Below are positions 1-8,882 of a DNA stretch of 39,392 bases, in pieces. Numbering within the stretch: the stretch's first letter is position 1; the number at the start of each line of letters is the position of its first letter. The stretch spans positions 1 to 39,392 of the forward strand of contig NZ_JACBXC010000003.1 in NCBI RefSeq assembly GCF_013870535.1, read 5' to 3'. A model generated the notes under the pieces. That model was not told where the DNA came from. It worked only from the letters and a program-made list of their open reading frames with translations, and did not search any database. Source of the stretch: Streptomyces phytophilus. GTDB lineage: Bacteria; Actinomycetota; Actinomycetes; Streptomycetales; Streptomycetaceae. The position numbers and the translations under genes are program-made.

Positions 1-171
1 GTCGGGCTCCGCCCGACTGATATGCCGTCACTTCGTTCCGGCAGTAGCCCGCTTCGCGGGCTGAGCCCTTCGGGCTTGTCGGCTTCGCCTAGCGGCAGGG
101 TCCGCTTCGCTCCCCCTGCCTCAACTCTTCGGCTTCGCCTCCGAGTTTTCAAGGCCCGCTACCGCGGGCCT
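1..171. other. Candidate telomere of a linear replicon (seven hairpins)
   Basis: Seven inverted repeats follow one another with almost no space. Arms are 1-7/11-17, 23-27/39-43, 46-52/56-62, 64-68/72-76, 94-100/114-120, 123-127/143-147 (with an inner GGC TTC GCC at 131-139) and 152-159/164-171; a small GGC TTC GCC lies at 81-89. The first palindrome starts at base 1. The triloops read TTC or TCC on this strand, so GAA or GGA on the complement, which would be the 3' overhang. GNA triloops in a chain of palindromes over the last 160-170 bp are the established structure of Streptomyces telomeres, patched by terminal-protein-primed synthesis. The bases differ from the archetypal telomere as I remember it, so this may be a variant class. 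That the window edge is the true DNA end is inferred. Confidence 0.72.
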
Positions 172-1000
172 GCTGGCTACAGGATCCGGCTCATCGGGTG
201 ACTTGGGCTTCCTGCTGACTGTAGGTCAGGGTGATTTGCGGTGTCTGTCTCAACGACAGTGAAGGTGCTTCCTTCCTGCAAAAATTCCTGAGGATCCGAG
301 TTTCCTTCCCTTCCCTGGGACGAGCCGGCCTCACTCTGCAGCAGGAGACGAGGCGACTGGGCGATTGCGGTTCAGGGACGGGGCTCGACAGGAGATCGTC
401 AGCGTGGCTGTTGGTATCCGCCGCGCGGTCCACTGCTTCTCCAGCAGGGCTCTTCGATCCTCGCGCAAGGCGATGGGATTCGCCGGCCCGCAAGCTTCAG
501 CGTGTGGACACCGCTCTGCCGCCGACGGTCAAACCGTCATCGTGGTGGATCGTATTCGCGAACCGAGCAAGTCCTCCTTCGTACGATGACTTTCGTGTGA
601 CACCGCTTTCGCGGACTCGTGTTCGCTGTGGATGTCTGTGATGGGCTTACGTTTCAGGTTGCCGTCTACTTTTCGTCGCTGATTACGCTAGTAGATCCAG
701 ACTTACGTCGTGCAGTCTCCTGAGTCATAAGTTGTGTGTCGCTTAACTTTGGAGTGGCGTACTTATCATTGTTGCGGCTGCTGTAGTAATCGCGCTTCTA
801 CTAACTTCGCTGTGAGCTTTCAGCGGAGGTACGTGCGTCATAATCATCCGGCGCTTCATTGGTTCGTCGTGAACTATGTTGTAGAATCTTCGTGAGTCAG
901 TTGAAAAGCTGGCTCACAGTAGGTGGATCCAAACGTAAGCGGACCCCATACACGGAAGCTGGTCGCGGAAGGGTACGGGGTCCAGAGTGAAGGAACCACA
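172..1000. other. Subtelomeric non-coding region with a low-GC patch
   Basis: I see no convincing gene here; the open frames lack ribosome sites and family-like sequence. Composition drops sharply: a hand count of 661-900 gives 116 G+C of 240 (48%), far below the neighbouring genes. The patch has recurring short words such as CTTACG, TACTA and TAGTA. A hairpin at 892-900/909-917 (9 pairs, one G-U, 8-nt loop) lies at its right edge. The patch could be a replication, telomere-processing or RNA element, or simply an old horizontally acquired remnant. No function can be assigned. Confidence 0.5.
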
Positions 1001-1028
1001 GGGCAGGTCTGCCTAGGCGGACCTGCCC
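1001..1028 (-). terminator. Near-perfect palindrome after the 38-aa gene
   Basis: A 28-bp palindrome with a single mismatched pair (outer arms GGGCAGGTC and GACCTGCCC) sits two bases past the stop codon of the minus-strand small gene. The position and G+C-rich stem suit a Streptomyces terminator without a U tract. A protein-binding site is an alternative. Confidence 0.5.
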
Positions 1029-1029
1029 G

Positions 1030-1146
1030 CTACAGTCCCAGGCAGAGGCGGATGACGTAGTACGCGAGCTGCGCCATGCGCACTGCGAGGGTCATCTGCG
1101 GCCATGGATCTGCTGGTTTCTTCACCCGCTTCTTGCGGGTGCTCAT
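1030..1146 (-). CDS. Small basic, hydrophobic-tailed peptide (38 aa)
   Basis: The start is fixed by an excellent ribosome site, GGAGGTGA, a few bases before ATG at 1146. The peptide has a very basic N-terminus (STRKKRVKKP) and a C-terminal half (LAYYVIRLCLGL) that could be a short membrane-associated helix. It is followed at once by the palindrome at 1001-1028. I do not know its function; similar short Streptomyces peptides seem familiar, but I cannot name a family. The nearest neighbour upstream is the remains of an IS-split gene, so it appears to be a single-gene unit. The strong ribosome site is the main reason to accept an ORF this short. Confidence 0.6.
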   Translation of the reverse strand: MSTRKKRVKKPADPWPQMTLAVRMAQLAYYVIRLCLGL

Positions 1147-1438
1147 AAGCTCACCTCCGGATATGGCGGTGCCGGGCGCGGAATGCGTGCGGCACCGAGA
1201 ATCGTACCGTATTGCGCGGCGCATTGGGGCTTTCCGCTATTGCCCTGCCCTGATCAGGGGGAATAGGCTTTCCTGCCGTGGACGGCCCCGGAGTATGGCT
1301 GGGGTGTGGCTGCGGGTACTGGGGTCGGTTACAGCGTGAGGGCGGTGCGGACTTGTGCGGCGGCATGGGCGAGTTCGGCGGTGCCGGCGGTGCGGCCCAG
1401 TAGATACAGGGCGCGGTCGACGGGGTCGACGGAGGCTC

Positions 1439-2140
1439 TTAGAGCTCGTAACACGATCACGATGTGCGGTGTTTCAGGCGCCGCCAGCAGATGAGGGCGT
1501 TGTGCAAGTCGAGTCGGCGTTCCCAGCGGATGGCGAGGCGTTTGAACTGGTGCAGCAGAGCGAAGGCGGGATGCCGTCGGCCAGGGTGAGGGTCTGCGTG
1601 ACGTCGTTGACGTTCGCGGCGGTGGTGATCACCTTCAGCGGTGTGCCGTTCCCATCGCAGATGAGGTGGTGCTTGCTGCCGGTCTTGCCCCGGTCGACCG
1701 GCGACGGACCGGTCCCCTCGCCCCCTCTTTCGCCTTTACGTGAGAGGCGTCTACGCAGGCACGCGTCCAGTCGATCTGCCCGGCCGCGTTCAGCTCGGCC
1801 AGGAGTATGCGGTGCAACTGATCGAAGACGCCGGCCTCGTGCCACCGGCCCAGCCTGCGCCAGCAGGTCTGACCGGAGCCGGAGCCCAGTTCCAGCGGCA
1901 GCTGCTGCCAGGTGATCCCGGTGTACAGCACGAACAGGATGCCTTGCAGGCACCGCCGGTCGTCCACCGGCCGCGGGCCCGGTGACCGCTCGGGCCACTT
2001 CGGCAGCAACGGCTCGATCACCGCCCACAACTCGTCGTCCACGATCCACGGCCTGTTGCTCACACCCTCACGAACGGCTCAATCCTCACACCGGACACGG
2101 CCACCAGCACCACATCACAAGATTGTGTTACGAGCTCTTA
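1439..2140 (-). mobile_element. IS5-family insertion sequence, internally deleted
   Basis: Inverted ends GAGCTCGTAACACGATC (from 1442) and, on the other strand, GAGCTCGTAACACAATC (from 2137) match at 16 of 17 positions. They are flanked by TTA at 1439-1441 and 2138-2140, which fits a 3-bp target duplication. The body is 696 bp, shorter than the roughly 850 bp usual for this group, because part of the transposase is missing. It lies inside the C-terminal part of a conserved hypothetical gene. Confidence 0.88.
1457..2063 (-). pseudogene. IS5-family transposase remnant
   Basis: From ATG 2063 the frame gives the usual N-terminus of this family (PWIVDDELWAVIEPLLP, then GITWQQLPLELGSG) and the first catalytic Asp region (CVDASHVKAK). 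Near 1740 the sense moves to another frame, continuing SPVDRGKTGSKHHLICDG and ANVNDVTQTLTLADGIPP. It then jumps straight to the family's C-terminal text (ALLHQFKRLAIRWERR, ending LKHRTS) in a third frame. The segment that should lie between DGIPP and the C-terminus is deleted, so the transposase cannot be active. The first frame change could have been a programmed frameshift in the parent element; the deletion is plainly damage. Confidence 0.85.
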
Positions 2141-3010
2141 GGGCTGTGTGGATCAGGGCACGCGGGGCGTGGGGCACGAGGTGGACTGCTCCGTCGGCGG
2201 CGGGTGCTTCACGGTGGCGTTCCTGGATGCGCCACAGTTCGGCGTGTGAGGCGCCGCAGAAGTAGGCGTATGGGCCGGAGCCCGGGTCGACGCCGATGCC
2301 GGTCATGAAGGCTCCGACGCGGCCGGTGTAGCTGCCAGCGCTCTTGCCTTCGCAATCGACGAAACCCCCTTTGGGGCCACGGTGGACTGTCATGCCGAGC
2401 GTTGTCTCGTACAGATGGTCTAGGTCGGCGGTCTGGGCGCCGTAGCCTCGGGCCGAGGCCAGACCTAGCTGGGCTGCGGTCTTCTCCAGCGCGGACGCGC
2501 TGGCACGACGCAGTGCATAGAGGCGGGCGACGCGGATCCGGCCGTCGATGGCAGGGTCCAGCAGCAGCCACGCCTGTGCGGCTGCTTCCAGCGCGGCGCG
2601 GGTCATTGTGTCCAGGGCCAGGCTGGAGGTGGGGCTGGAGCCCAGCAACCGGTGTGCGGCATCGGCGTGTTCCACTGCGGCTGCGATAAGGAGTCCGGCG
2701 GCTGTGTAGGCGGAGCCCAGTGGTGCATCGCCCCAGGCGGTGCCGTCGGGCGGCGCAGTCCGGCGGTGGCCGCTGCCTCGCGGGCTGCCGGTGAGCGCCA
2801 TAGGAGGTTCCATGGTCCGGTGGTGCGTCGGTGGGCCACCGTCAGCAGGTGTCCGACTGGTCCGTGCCAGCGCAGCACGTCGCCGATGGTGATGGGGGCG
2901 TCCGGTGCGGGCACAGTGTGGGCGGACCTTCCTGCGGAGTGGGGCGATCAGGGTGATCGCGATTGGTGCGGCTGGCGCGGCTGGGTGGATGCAGCCGGAC
3001 CTGGAGAATT

Positions 3011-4535
3011 CTATGGGGCCTGGGCGGGGGCCAGTTGCTTTCCTGCGGCCCACGGGTAGGAGGCCCACCCCTGGTCCAGAACACGGTTGCGGCCGAAGCT
3101 GTGGCTGGTGAGGCATTCGTTGATCGCCCAGGTCGATCGTTCTGGGTCGGCGGCCCGCTCTAGGAGCAGGGCGCTGGGGGTGATGTCTGCCAGGGTGACC
3201 AGGCGTTCGATCTCCTGGGAGCTGGTTACTGCGGTGGGGATGTCGGGGGTCGGCAGGTCCAGGTGGGGCAGGTGCGCGTTGGGCACGGGAAGGGGTTCTA
3301 GCGTGACCACCAATGCCTGGCGTGGCCGGTCCGATGGGATGTCAGTGATGGCCGGGTGTCGCTGGTCGATGAGGGCGGAGGTCCGGTTGATCTGGCGGTA
3401 GGCGCGGGTGAGCTTGGCGTCGGTCTCGGCTACGCCGCGTTCCAGGCCCAGGCGGGAGCTCTCGGTGGGCATCATCGACTTCACCTCTACCAGTAGCACC
3501 AGGTCGTCGAAGACGACGAGCCAGTCCACGCTTTGCAGTTCGTTCTTGCCCTTGGTGTAGGTGATCTCTCCCAGGACGTGTGTGTGGGGTATCAGGCGGA
3601 GTTGGCGTCCGATGTACTCTTCGAACAAGTAGCCGGTCTCTTGGAGGAAGTCGGGGCCGAAGTGCTCCCGTCCGGTGTGGTAGATGCCTGGTGGGATGGC
3701 CTTGCGCCACACCAGCGACGGCGATGGGCACAGCAGTCCTGGGCCGCAGCCAGTTACTGCTGGGCGGCCGGCCAGCGGGTTGTAGGCGAAGCGCCGGTAC
3801 AGGCCCGTGCTTGCTCCCGCCAGCCGCTGTTGGCTTGTCACGCTCCGCTGTTCGGCTTTCTTGAACGTCGCCGTGTCGATGGTGAAGTGACGTCCAGCCA
3901 CCTGTTCCACGGTGTGCTGGCCGACTGTGGCGGCGAATCGCTGTCCGTCGGCACTGCCGAAGATGGCCTCCGGATCGAACCGTCCCGCGCAGGTTAGGGC
4001 AGCTGCCCACATCAGCTGTGCAGTGCCGACGTAGTCCGACAATGAGCAGCCGAAGATCTCTGCCTCCCAGCCCGGCTTGATGAAGCGCGGCCAGCGGTGT
4101 GTCGGGAAGAGGGTGTGCAGGTAGGGCGCCGCGGTGCGGGCAAGGCTGTGGAACTCCGGGGCCTGCCAGGCCATCTGCTCCCCGCTCATCCGCATCATGA
4201 AATCCCTCAGCCGCACTGCGGGGTCGTCGGCGCTGAACAAGGTCGGGTCCTTCAGGCTGGCGTACGCCGCCAGGATCTGGAACAGATCGTCTTCGCTGGC
4301 ATTGCTGCGCTGGTGCTCGGTGCCGTAAGCCAGGCATACCCGGGCCGCATCGGCCAGGGCCCATGGGGTGTACTTCTTGTACGGGCTGTCCAGCCACGGC
4401 TGCGGCCGGTCCGGGCGGTTGTAGCGGGCGGCGGCCGCCGCGATTCAGCGGCAGCAGCGAACTCGGGCGGTGCCGGCGCACCCGCTGCCGCTACTCCTCC
4501 TCCGACACCAACCGGTCATACACATACGCAGTCAT
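3011..4535 (-). pseudogene. PD-(D/E)XK-like nuclease gene with amber codon and +1 insertion
   Basis: The natural start looks like ATG 4535 (MTAYVYDRLVSEEE), but codon 15 is TAG (4493-4491). The same frame goes on RQRVRRHRPSSLLPL to about 4445, where one extra A shifts the sense to IAAAAARYNRPD and onwards to the stop at 3011. Removing that base gives exactly 508 codons (507 aa). The C-terminal half has a pattern suggesting a restriction-nuclease fold: SVDWLVVF, then LLVEVKS (Asp ... Glu-x-Lys). I remember similar genes in Streptomyces but no proven function. A truncated product starting inside the long downstream frame is possible; otherwise the gene is dead. It lies upstream of, and in the same direction as, the other decayed telomere-proximal gene. 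Confidence 0.7.
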
Positions 4536-4655
4536 CCCGTCATGATCCTGGCCTAAAAGATTATTTCGACTCTTTTGGCCTGCTCCGGTGCCCTGAGCAT
4601 GGTTGCGGCCGGACGCCGCGTGGCTCGTGACCCGGCGCTGCGCCGACTGGACGGG

Positions 4656-7103
4656 TCAGGTCAATTCGGTGGCAGGGGTGCCGTCGTCGGTCCAGTCGCC
4701 CGCGAACAGCGCGTCGATCAGGGCCGCCTGGCCGAGGGGAAGCCGTCCGGCGCGGTGGCTGGTGCGGGCTTTGGCGAGCCAGGGTCCGATCTTGATGTTC
4801 TCACCGTCGACGGTGACCTCTTCGCGAGCGGTAGGGGCGCGACGTTCGCGGGCGAGGAACAGCTCGAGGATCTGGACGGTCTGCTCGAAACTGCGGCGGG
4901 TGCGGGTGGGGGGCTTCAGTGGGCTAGTGGCCGGGTTGAGTCCGATGTCAGTGAGGAGTTGCTGCTGGCGGGGTGCCAGCGTGGTCCAGGATGTGAACTG
5001 GCGGTGGAGCCAGCTGCCGGCTTTCACCGGTCCGATGAGGGTGTCCAGGCGGAGGGCGGCGGGATCATGGCCGGCGGCCAGGTGGGCGCGCAGCAGGTGG
5101 AATTTACGGTGCCAGTCCGGGCCGTGTGGCAGCTTCCAGTCCGTGTCGATCGCTTCGAGGTCGGCAGTGCGCGCCGGGTCGAGGCGCCCGCGGTGGGCGA
5201 GAGAGCGTTGCTCGGCGAGCCAGGCGCCCAAAGGGGTGGTGGAGGGGGCCGCGAGGTGGCCGTGGTGCCGATGGTAGTCGGTGGCAGCAGCAAGGTGGGC
5301 GCGCCAGGCGGCGTCGTGTTTGTCCCAGATCATGCCGAGTGCGTCGAGTTCTGCGGTCCATGTGGGGTCGAGGCTGCCAGCGGTGCGGGCATCGCGCATG
5401 GTGGTGACGAAGCGGCCCAGGTCGTAGCCGAAGGGATCGAGGTAGTCGGCGGGGACGTCGAGGTGACCGTAGATGTCATGGAATGCCTGGGCTGCGGCCA
5501 GGCCTTCGCGGCGGGCTCGTGAGAGGGCGGCACGCGGGTTGAAGGAGATCAGGTCCATAGCGCGGGCGATGCGTTCGGGGTGGACGGTGAAGTCGAAGTG
5601 CCAGCGGTGCTGGATGAGTCGACTGGTCTCTTGCGGCAGGCGGTTGGTCTTGCTGGGCAGGCGTTCGAGGATGCGGTGGTCGTGGCTTGCAAGTGCGGTG
5701 GTGATGGCCCATACGGGTTCGTAGGCGGTGCCGAGGATGTCTTGCGGGTCGGCGCCGGGTGGCACGTAGACGGGAACGATCAGGCTTGCTGTCTTGCCGC
5801 TGACGTCCAGGCGCAGTGCGCGTCCCAACGCCTGGACGCAGCGGATGACGCTGCTGGTCGGATCGGCGAAGGCCACCGCGTCGACGCTGGGAATGTCGAC
5901 GCCTTCGGCGATCACCTTGGCATTTGCCAAGATTGCGTACGGGCAGGCCGCGAAGCGGGTGAAAATGTCAGCGCGCTCCTCGGGTGTGTGGTCGCCGTGG
6001 ACGAAGAACACCTGGGGATCCAGACCCGGGAACGCATCGGGGTCGGTGCGCCGCAACTGCCGCAGGGTGTGGCCGATCTCGCGGGTGAAGCGGACCGCGT
6101 CGTCCACCAGGTGGAAGAAGACCAGGATCCGGCGCGCGGAGTGCGCGGCCATGGCGCTCAGTACGGCCAGGTGCAGGGCGGTGGTGCGCAGCGCGTCCTC
6201 GGGGTCGGCAGGGGCGCTGGCCGATGAATCGTCTACGGTGCCGGGAGCGGGGAGGTTGAGGCGGGTACGCAGGTCGGGGTCGGTGATCGTGGGCACCACG
6301 ATGCGGTAGTCCGCGGCCACTCCGTCCTCGATCGCCTGTGCCAGCGGGTATTCGAAGACTTTTCGGCCGTAGACGGCCTCGTTGTCCATGGAGTTCGCGC
6401 TGGCATCGCTGCTGGGCGTGTCGGCGCTGCGGCGGGGGCGGCGGGGGTCGGCGGAGCCGGCGAGGTCGGGCGCGGCGAAGCTGCGCGGAGTGGCCGTCAT
6501 GTAAAGGCGGCGGGCTGCGCGGATGCGGGCCGCGTCGTTGATAGTGGCCCACTTCTTATCGGCCCGGCCGGCGATCCGGTGGGCCTCGTCCATGACGGCG
6601 AGATCGAAAGCGGGGACGTGGTGGGGGGTGTGCTGGGTGTCTTCGATCTTGCCCAGCGAGTCGTAGGTGCAGATCACCGTCAGACGGGGAAGCCGGTCTG
6701 GTCCCTCCCCCACGGCCGCCATCAGTTCCGCGAGGGCCTGCGGACTACTGGTCGACCCGATGCGGCGGGCGGCGAGGGCGCCGTGGGCGCTTGCGTCCAT
6801 CGAGGACACGATCAGCATCTGCTCGGTGTGGCCGTCACGGCGCCAGGCGAGTGCGGTCTGTGTGGCCAGGTCGAGTGTGGGCACCGCCACCAGGACCAGG
6901 CGGGCATCAAGGGTGTCCGCGGTGCGGATGGCCACCAACGTCTTGCCCGTGCCGGTCGCCGATACCAGCAGCGCCCGCGTGTTAAGCCTTCGCAGGTGCC
7001 GCACCACCGCGTCCAAGGCTCTGGCCTGGTCCGGGCGCAGTACTGCCCTCCTGGGCAGATGGGCGGCGGGGACGTCGACCGGTGTGACCATGCCGCCCAT
7101 CAT
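4656..7103 (-). CDS. DEAH-box superfamily 2 helicase with helicase-associated repeats
   Basis: The product (815 aa from the first ATG; ATG 7091 or the second ATG are alternatives, with AGGAG about 20 bases upstream) is an SF2 nucleic-acid helicase. Motif I is SATGTGKT (about residues 48-55), motif II MDEAH (about 170), motif III MTATPR (about 202), and a helicase C domain follows with GVDIPS and LGRALR. The C-terminal third contains two to three helicase-associated (HA) repeats, Trp-rich blocks such as HYHRHHGHLAAPS and LDALGMIW. HA-repeat helicases are frequent at Streptomyces chromosome ends and on linear plasmids, and the telomere-linked TtrA helicases involved in conjugation are of this general kind. 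The position 4.6 kb from the end fits that, but equivalence to TtrA is not shown. The gene is intact, unlike its left neighbours, and is divergent from the ABC-3C operon across 182 bp. Confidence 0.88.
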   Translation of the reverse strand: MMGGMVTPVDVPAAHLPRRAVLRPDQARALDAVVRHLRRLNTRALLVSATGTGKTLVAIRTADTLDARLVLVAVPTLDLATQTALAWRRDGHTEQMLIVSSMDASAHGALAARRIGSTSSPQALAELMAAVGEGPDRLPRLTVICTYDSLGKIEDTQHTPHHVPAFDLAVMDEAHRIAGRADKKWATINDAARIRAARRLYMTATPRSFAAPDLAGSADPRRPRRSADTPSSDASANSMDNEAVYGRKVFEYPLAQAIEDGVAADYRIVVPTITDPDLRTRLNLPAPGTVDDSSASAPADPEDALRTTALHLAVLSAMAAHSARRILVFFHLVDDAVRFTREIGHTLRQLRRTDPDAFPGLDPQVFFVHGDHTPEERADIFTRFAACPYAILANAKVIAEGVDIPSVDAVAFADPTSSVIRCVQALGRALRLDVSGKTASLIVPVYVPPGADPQDILGTAYEPVWAITTALASHDHRILERLPSKTNRLPQETSRLIQHRWHFDFTVHPERIARAMDLISFNPRAALSRARREGLAAAQAFHDIYGHLDVPADYLDPFGYDLGRFVTTMRDARTAGSLDPTWTAELDALGMIWDKHDAAWRAHLAAATDYHRHHGHLAAPSTTPLGAWLAEQRSLAHRGRLDPARTADLEAIDTDWKLPHGPDWHRKFHLLRAHLAAGHDPAALRLDTLIGPVKAGSWLHRQFTSWTTLAPRQQQLLTDIGLNPATSPLKPPTRTRRSFEQTVQILELFLARERRAPTAREEVTVDGENIKIGPWLAKARTSHRAGRLPLGQAALIDALFAGDWTDDGTPATELT

Positions 7104-7285
7104 CGCGCACCGGCGGGCCGCTCCTGGTTACATCCGTCTGGCGCGGACGGACTGCCTGTGCTCCAGGGCCGACCGGCGGGCCACACTCCAAGGTGATGGC
7201 TTTGGATAACTGCCGCCTACGCCATGCCAGTCGATGGTATGACATCTGGGGCAGTGGTCTGGTTTGACGTACAACCGGGAGATCG

Positions 7286-8416
7286 ATGAGCGCATCGGAG
7301 CAGTCCGGCGGGCTTCCGGGCAAACCTGTGTTCACCAGGTTGCCGAAGCCTTCACAGACCCCGGTGACAGTGGCCTCCCCCATGATGGCTATGCCGCCCG
7401 TGCTGACACCGAAGCAGCAGTTGGTGCATCACTCGGCGGATGACTGGGAGGAGTTCATCTACGAGTGGGTTCTCGCACTCGAGGAGGCCGGGTACGTGGA
7501 CGTGGTGGGCATGGGGGGATCCAACGACCGCGGGGTGGACATCGCCGCTTTCCTTACGCCGGACAAAACCGACGGTGACTGGCACGCCTACCAGTGCAAG
7601 CACTACGGCAGGGCTCTCGGAGGTGCCGCCGCCTTCCCCGAGATCCTCAAGATCCACTCTGCGGTGGCGGAGTCGCAGTACCGGACACTGCCAGAGCGCT
7701 ACGTGTTCGTCGCGCCGAAGATAGGTGCTTCGCTCACGCAGGACCTGGCAAAGCCTTCAACGCTCAAGGCCAAGTTCTTCGACTGGACGGACAAGAATCA
7801 GGACAAGCTCACACTTGAGTATCCGGGGGGCATGCTGGAGCGTGCACTGGGCCTTGCACACGGAGAAGGGTTCTCCCGCTTCGAGGCGGGGAACCTGGAC
7901 AAGATCCTCACACAGCACGCTGCAACTCCCCATCACGTCAGAAGATTCGGCACGCCCCTACCGGACCGGCCAGCCCGCCTGTCCGCACCGCCGGAGCACA
8001 CTCCGGACGAAGCCCGGTACGTCCAGCAACTGCTGGACGTCTACGGCGAGAAGTGGGGATGCTCGACCACCTCCCCGCACGAGGCACGGGCGCACGCCAA
8101 GGCCGGTCCCAACCTGCAGCGGCAGCGCGAGGCGTTCTATTGCGCAGAGCAACTGCGCCTGTTCGCCCGCGACCACATCCCGCCGGGGACATTCGAAAGC
8201 CTCCAGGACGACGTGTTCAGCGGCGTCGCCGAAGTGGAGGAGCAGGACTTCGCAACCGGCTATGACCGGCTCAAGGCCGTTTTGGAGGCAGCACGGAACA
8301 TGCAGTTGGGCGCCAACATCCTGCTGAGGGTGGAGCGCCCGGACGACCGCAAGGGGATCTGCCACCAGTTGGCCAACGACGACCGTCTGATCTGGGTGCA
8401 GGGAGGGGAGCAGTGA
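7286..8416 (+). CDS. ABC-3C system: restriction-endonuclease-fold component
   Basis: First gene of a three-gene operon; ATG with GGGAG upstream; 376 aa. Residues about 50-130 carry a Mrr-like PD-(D/E)XK nuclease signature: an acidic helix (DDWEEFIYEW, Glu56/57), GSNDRGVD with Asp85, then AYQCKHY, in which Gln103-x-Lys105 is the usual QxK variant. The rest is a mostly helical domain of the type that ends ABC-three-component effectors. In ABC-3C systems an SMC/RecF-like ATPase and a small middle component are thought to sense invading nucleic acid and license a toxic or nucleolytic effector. This protein would be the effector that cuts DNA. The stop overlaps the next start by 4 bp (GTGA), so the genes are translationally coupled. 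Confidence 0.8.
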   Translation: MSASEQSGGLPGKPVFTRLPKPSQTPVTVASPMMAMPPVLTPKQQLVHHSADDWEEFIYEWVLALEEAGYVDVVGMGGSNDRGVDIAAFLTPDKTDGDWHAYQCKHYGRALGGAAAFPEILKIHSAVAESQYRTLPERYVFVAPKIGASLTQDLAKPSTLKAKFFDWTDKNQDKLTLEYPGGMLERALGLAHGEGFSRFEAGNLDKILTQHAATPHHVRRFGTPLPDRPARLSAPPEHTPDEARYVQQLLDVYGEKWGCSTTSPHEARAHAKAGPNLQRQREAFYCAEQLRLFARDHIPPGTFESLQDDVFSGVAEVEEQDFATGYDRLKAVLEAARNMQLGANILLRVERPDDRKGICHQLANDDRLIWVQGGEQ

Positions 8417-8880
8417 ATCCGCTCAACAGCCCACTTGAGGTCGGCATGCGCACGCTGGTGCTGTTGTCCGCGTCCTTCCCGAGGCCGCTGGATGTGGCGC
8501 AACTAGTTTACCTGGACCACGCGATGCTCCACAGCGGAGAGCTGCACGGCCCGCCCAGCTTGCATCCGAGGGTTCCGGCCGGCCCTGGCGAGCTGGCGAT
8601 GAAACGGCACTTGATCGAGCAGGGCCTGATCGTCCTGATGCGGGCGGGCCTGGCAGACGTCGAAGCCGGCGAGGACGGCCTGGTTTACCGTGCGAGCGAG
8701 GAGGGGCCGGGCTTCGTGGACATCCTGGCGGCGCCCTACACCGATCAGCTCAAGCACCGTGCCGCTTGGGTGATCGCCACCCAGTCCTCACCCGGGCTGG
8801 ACGTCCGCGCCGCGACCCGTGACATCACCGACCGGTGGGCCCGCGACTTCGCTTCCCACCAGCCCTTCCCCGGAGAGTGA
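8413..8880 (+). CDS. ABC-3C system middle component
   Basis: A 155-aa protein starting GTG within the stop of the nuclease gene. It opens NPLNSPLEVGMRTLVLL and carries LDHAMLHSGELHGPPSLHP. It is a small winged-helix-like protein of the kind placed between effector and ATPase in ABC-3C operons, and I recognise it as the middle component, probably of the MC2 class. It is expected to bridge the coiled-coil ATPase and the nuclease. There are no membrane segments or catalytic motifs. The next gene begins two bases after its stop. The assignment rests on the opening motif, size and gene order together; sequence alone would be weaker. Confidence 0.75.
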   Translation: MNPLNSPLEVGMRTLVLLSASFPRPLDVAQLVYLDHAMLHSGELHGPPSLHPRVPAGPGELAMKRHLIEQGLIVLMRAGLADVEAGEDGLVYRASEEGPGFVDILAAPYTDQLKHRAAWVIATQSSPGLDVRAATRDITDRWARDFASHQPFPGE

Positions 8881-8882
8881 CC

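Larger units (their letters stand above)
1329..2914 (-). pseudogene. Conserved hypothetical gene, frameshifted and split by an IS5-type element
   Basis: The gene can be rebuilt. GTG at 2914, preceded by AGGAAGG, opens a frame beginning VPAPDAPITIGDVLRW. Near 2748-2753 one base appears to be missing, and the sense passes to the frame reading DGTAWGDAPLGSAY. That frame runs into the IS at 2140, where the text is IHTALRA. Beyond the IS it resumes as SVDPVDRALYLLGRTAG and ends at TAA 1331-1329. Removing the IS with one TTA copy and restoring one base gives exactly 296 codons (295 aa), which supports the reconstruction. The protein is alanine-rich and mostly helical, with no motif I recognise. Function is unknown, and the gene is almost certainly inactive. 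Confidence 0.75.

Noticed and set aside
1-171. CRISPR array in the repeated hairpins
   Set aside because: The hairpins differ in sequence and length and there are no spacers of constant size. I see no CRISPR array anywhere in the window.
191-641. Overlapping open frames just inside the telomere
   Set aside because: No start signals or recognisable sequence, and they lie in DNA whose composition changes midway. More likely non-coding.
3342-4481. 379-codon minus-strand frame overlapping the nuclease-like gene
   Set aside because: Only its first 20 codons belong to the real gene (before the +1 insertion); the rest is Arg/Pro-rich shadow sequence.
4656-7103. Naming the HA-repeat helicase ttrA
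   Set aside because: Class and location fit, but no feature in the sequence distinguishes TtrA from the many other HA-repeat helicases of Streptomyces.
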